From NCBI RefSeq assembly GCF_002099195.1, contig NZ_NBYX01000015.1, positions 62,001 to 126,000 on the forward strand: DNA of 64,000 nt, read 5' to 3'. The position numbers and the translations under genes were made by a program. The notes beneath the pieces were generated by a model. It saw only the letters and a list, made by a program, of their open reading frames with translations. It had not been told where the DNA came from and did not search any database. Source of the stretch: Burkholderia puraquae (GTDB lineage: Bacteria; Pseudomonadota; Gammaproteobacteria; Burkholderiales; Burkholderiaceae). Shown here piece after piece: positions 61,985-64,000 of the stretch. Positions within the stretch are counted from its first letter, which is position 1. Each line of letters opens with the position of its first letter.

Positions 61985-62584
61985 TCAAACCCTTGCGGTC
62001 GAGTTCGAGAGGGTGGTGGCAAACGCCTCCAAAGCCGAACTCGCACTATCCAGGTTCGCCCTGAGCGTGCGAATATTCGGTTCGGCATGCCAGCTATTCA
62101 GCAATCCATCGATCAGGATGATGCTCATTCTGGCTACGGGCTCAATCATGTCGTGGTTGACTTGTGGCGCGCACTTGCCGAAGTAAGCGATCGCGCGCTC
62201 GACAGTCTGGACATAGGTTTTCAATGCGAAATCGGGGCGATGACGCTCGGCCCACTGGATCAGCTCGGACTGCACGCGGGCATACGACGGATGCTGCGCG
62301 AACCATTCGACTGTCTTGCGCAACTGCCATCCGGCGAGTTCGCCGAAAGACTGAAATTCGCGATCAGCCGGGGCGTTCGCCGCGAGAAGCTCGAACAGGG
62401 ATTCGTAGACTGCGTCGAACAGATCGTCTTTGGTATGGAATACATAATGAAGCGATGCCAGAGGGCAGCCTGCGGCTTGAGCGATTCGCCGCGTGGTGGC
62501 CCCTGCAACGCCGTGCGCGGCGATGACCTCAACGGCAGCGTCAACAAAATCTTGTCGCCGCAACGCAGCGCGAACTCTTGTCAT
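61985..62584 (-). CDS. TetR family repressor 1, candidate master regulator of the ketone cluster
   Basis: The 199-residue protein starts at 62584 (MTRVRAALRRQ) after GGAG; the frame continues upstream but across the operator, so the longer start is rejected. The HTH spans about 28-50 (GATTRRIAQAAGCPLASLHY split as GATTRRIAQAAG and CPLASLHY). The C-terminal domain, from about residue 80, contains DFALKTYVQTVERAIAY and IILIDGLLNSW. Operator F lies 44-57 bp upstream of its start, the same palindrome that precedes the catabolic operons; that makes it the best candidate for the repressor. Ligand unknown, perhaps a ketone or CoA ester. Confidence 0.87.
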   Translation of the reverse strand: MTRVRAALRRQDFVDAAVEVIAAHGVAGATTRRIAQAAGCPLASLHYVFHTKDDLFDAVYESLFELLAANAPADREFQSFGELAGWQLRKTVEWFAQHPSYARVQSELIQWAERHRPDFALKTYVQTVERAIAYFGKCAPQVNHDMIEPVARMSIILIDGLLNSWHAEPNIRTLRANLDSASSALEAFATTLSNSTARV

Positions 62585-62626
62585 TGGTAAACTCCGGTAC
62601 CCGAAAATACTCATCCGTCGTGATAC

Positions 62627-62642
62627 ATGGTCAAGTGACCAT
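62627..62642. promoter_or_regulatory. TetR-type operator F, before the TetR1 gene
   Basis: ATGGTCA-AG-TGACCAT is a perfect palindrome with 7-bp arms. It lies 43 bp upstream of the TetR1 start and is expected to give autoregulation. The flanking TGT on the minus strand matches operator B. Confidence 0.7.
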
Positions 62643-62749
62643 AACTCTCGTGAATTATGTCGGCTTCTTGAAAGTTTGTCCATGAACGGGCCGGGCCACT
62701 GGTGCCCTGCATATCCAGTTCGCTTGGTTGAGCCGACTCCGGGAAAGTT

Positions 62750-62775
62750 GATCTTATGACTTGATCAATTGATCG
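62750..62775 (-). promoter_or_regulatory. Composite TetR-type operator G
   Basis: On the minus strand CGATCA-AT-TGATCA is followed by AGTCATAAGATCA, the same core-and-second-copy layout. It lies 120 bp from operator F with no clear gene of its own on the plus side. Confidence 0.58.
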
Positions 62776-63137
62776 GACAAAGTTAAGCAGACCGAGATGC
62801 GCTGTCGATGGAGGTAAACCCGTGGGCGCGAGAGTGGCGACGTAAGACCGGGGTTGCCGGCCGGAAGTGTCCGATCGCTATGCGAATGGAAACGGGATGC
62901 CTGGCCGCAGTTGGTGTGGATTTCTGGCGGTGCCCGCTACCTCGCGTCGCACGCGTCGCGGTCGGACGCGTGCGACGGCTCCTGGAAGCACTTTTGAGCA
63001 GCGCATGCGAGTCGGGCGGCGCGTGGGACGAAGTTGCGAACGTCATGCGCCGCGAGCCGTGCGGTCATTTTGAAGAGACGACGCTGTCGCTGTGAAGGCA
63101 CCGGGGGAGTGGTGGCCTCTGGGCAGATGGCAGCAGC

Positions 63138-63767
63138 CTACTGCTTCCGTACCGACTTGCGAGCGGTCTTGGTGGTAGAGCGCGCGTCCGAAAGTGTCGC
63201 TGCATACGAGGCCAGCATCTTGCAGGCGTGGTCGACATCAGCCGCCAGACGTTTCGGATCTTCCTGGGCAAACCACGAGAAAAGCAGCCCGTCGACCAGG
63301 ATAATGGTCAGCCGCGCGATGGCATCCTGCGCCTTGGCATCCGCACGTGGCTCGGCGGAGGACAGGTTGCCGCGGGCGCCTTCCAGGGAGATGCGAAAGG
63401 CGCCAATGGCCACGTCGGGCTGATGCCTGAGTGCCCAGGTAAACAATTCCGACTGGGTCTTCGCGTATGTCGGGTTTGCTTCGAACCAGGTCATCACGGC
63501 GCGCAGGTTGAACTCCGCCAGGTCGGACAGGGTGCCGTGCTCGGGAGCCTCGGGGCTATCCGAGCGGATCAAGTCGATCAAGGATTCGTAGACGGCGAAT
63601 AACAGCTCGTCCTTTGAGTGAAAGACGTAGTGCAGGGAAGCCAGTGGGCACCCTGCAGCCTCGGCGATGCGACGGGTCGTGGCACCCTTCACGCCGTGCT
63701 CTGCAATAACCGCGACAGTCGCCGCTACGAGGTCCTGGCGGCGGACTTCAGCCCGTACTCTCTGCAT
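63138..63767 (-). CDS. TetR family repressor 2, paralogue of TetR 1
   Basis: The 209-residue protein is a paralogue of TetR1: residues 25-50 agree in 24 of 26 positions, covering the recognition helix (GATTRRIAEAAGCPLASLHY, broken into GATTRRIAEAAG and CPLASLHY). Thus both may bind related operators. The ligand domains differ more, and this protein has a basic tail (TTKTARKSVRKQ). No clear copy of the TGGTCA-NN-TGACCA palindrome precedes it; an unrelated CTTTG-TC-CAAAG repeat lies at 63790-63801. A dual-repressor arrangement for one regulon is possible. Confidence 0.85.
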   Translation of the reverse strand: MQRVRAEVRRQDLVAATVAVIAEHGVKGATTRRIAEAAGCPLASLHYVFHSKDELLFAVYESLIDLIRSDSPEAPEHGTLSDLAEFNLRAVMTWFEANPTYAKTQSELFTWALRHQPDVAIGAFRISLEGARGNLSSAEPRADAKAQDAIARLTIILVDGLLFSWFAQEDPKRLAADVDHACKMLASYAATLSDARSTTKTARKSVRKQ

Positions 63768-64000
63768 AGGCCAGAGCTCCGTTTTATGTCTTTGTCCAAA
63801 GGTGCTACCCGTGCAGGGTAGTCGAATCCTCGGATATTAGCATGACGATGAACGGCATTTCGCAAGCAACGCAAGGCATGGTCCTGCACGGATGTTGCGC
63901 TGCCATGGCGGCGCGAGAAATGCCGTTCACAGGTACGTGCGAGGCATCATCGCGGCGCCGGTGAGGCGCGGTGCCAGACAGACATCACGATGCCGATGCG
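63768..64000. other. Right end of window, no gene recognised
   Basis: The final 233 bp contain the leader of TetR2 and then GC-rich sequence with several overlapping frames, none with a recognisable product. A gene may begin or end beyond the window. Confidence 0.35.

Larger units (their letters stand above)
62585..63137. other. Intergenic region between the two TetR genes
   Basis: This 553 bp carries operators F (62627) and G (62750-62775). A plus-strand frame at 62808-63095 encodes 95 residues without recognisable family and is doubtful. Operator G has no obvious target gene, so a small or lost gene may be here. Confidence 0.5.

Noticed and set aside
62808-63095. Small plus-strand frame next to operator G
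   Set aside because: 95 residues, Arg-rich and unrecognised; kept only as a possibility in a finding.
63790-63801. CTTTG-TC-CAAAG palindrome before TetR2 as another copy of the cluster operator
   Set aside because: It does not match the TGRTCA-NN-TGRYCA core; it may be a different element or chance.

Overview
The window is high-GC proteobacterial DNA. Gene content, codon bias and protein style suggest a Burkholderia, probably cepacia complex, and probably a secondary replicon because nearly everything is catabolic, secretory or regulatory. This placement is an inference. I saw no rRNA, tRNA, CRISPR array, insertion sequence or phage gene.

Layout. (1) 1-4 kb: a 5'-truncated HD-GYP-like/LuxR regulator, an EthD-like protein, and an MFS efflux pump divergent from its TetR regulator, with a palindrome at the pump promoter. 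(2) 4-26 kb: an amine/amino-acid catabolic region. It holds succinate-semialdehyde dehydrogenase, an Lrp-type regulator, a class-III aminotransferase, a GhrA-like reductase, a type II HAD hydrolase and a complete peptide-type ABC importer. It also has two PuuB-like FAD oxidases, a DadA-like oxidase, a bicupin, a small AraC protein, an aldehyde dehydrogenase and an M20 amidohydrolase. Two paralogous double-domain GNAT proteins sit at 8.7-9.6 and 25.0-25.9 kb. (3) 26-34.4 kb: a scarred, partly AT-rich region. It carries 3' fragments of a carboxymuconolactone-decarboxylase-like gene, two LysR genes, a bestrophin-like gene, a GGDEF gene and an aldehyde dehydrogenase gene. Among these are intact secreted enzymes: an AA10 lytic polysaccharide monooxygenase, a GH18 chitinase and a GH114 lipoprotein, plus a TIGR03364-type oxidoreductase. 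(4) 34.3-37.7 kb: a three-gene envelope module made of a multi-span protein with a C-terminal zinc ribbon, a glycine-zipper lipoprotein, and a double zinc-ribbon protein with one membrane segment and a TPR-like tail. (5) 38.5-63.8 kb: a ketone/alcohol/amine oxidation cluster. It has two Baeyer-Villiger-type monooxygenases, two HSL-type esterases, an iron alcohol dehydrogenase, a GMC oxidoreductase, two aldehyde dehydrogenases, an acyl-CoA synthetase and a class-IV transaminase. It also has a membrane module (DUF1329, DUF1302, MMPL/RND, YCF48-like), an orphan response regulator and two paralogous TetR repressors.

Most notable result. Seven copies of a palindromic element with core TGGTCA-NN-TGACCA lie in the promoter regions of region 5: at 38.55, 46.05, 46.22, 59.91, 60.26, 62.63 and 62.76 kb. 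Most are followed at a fixed distance by a second partial copy, giving a composite of about 27 bp. They precede the first operon, the second monooxygenase operon, the transaminase, the last aldehyde dehydrogenase and the first TetR gene. This reads as one TetR-controlled regulon. The enzymes can be ordered into a route: amine to ketone (transaminase), ketone to ester (monooxygenase), ester to acid plus alcohol (esterase), alcohol to aldehyde to acid (dehydrogenases), acid to CoA thioester (ligase). The substrate is unknown.
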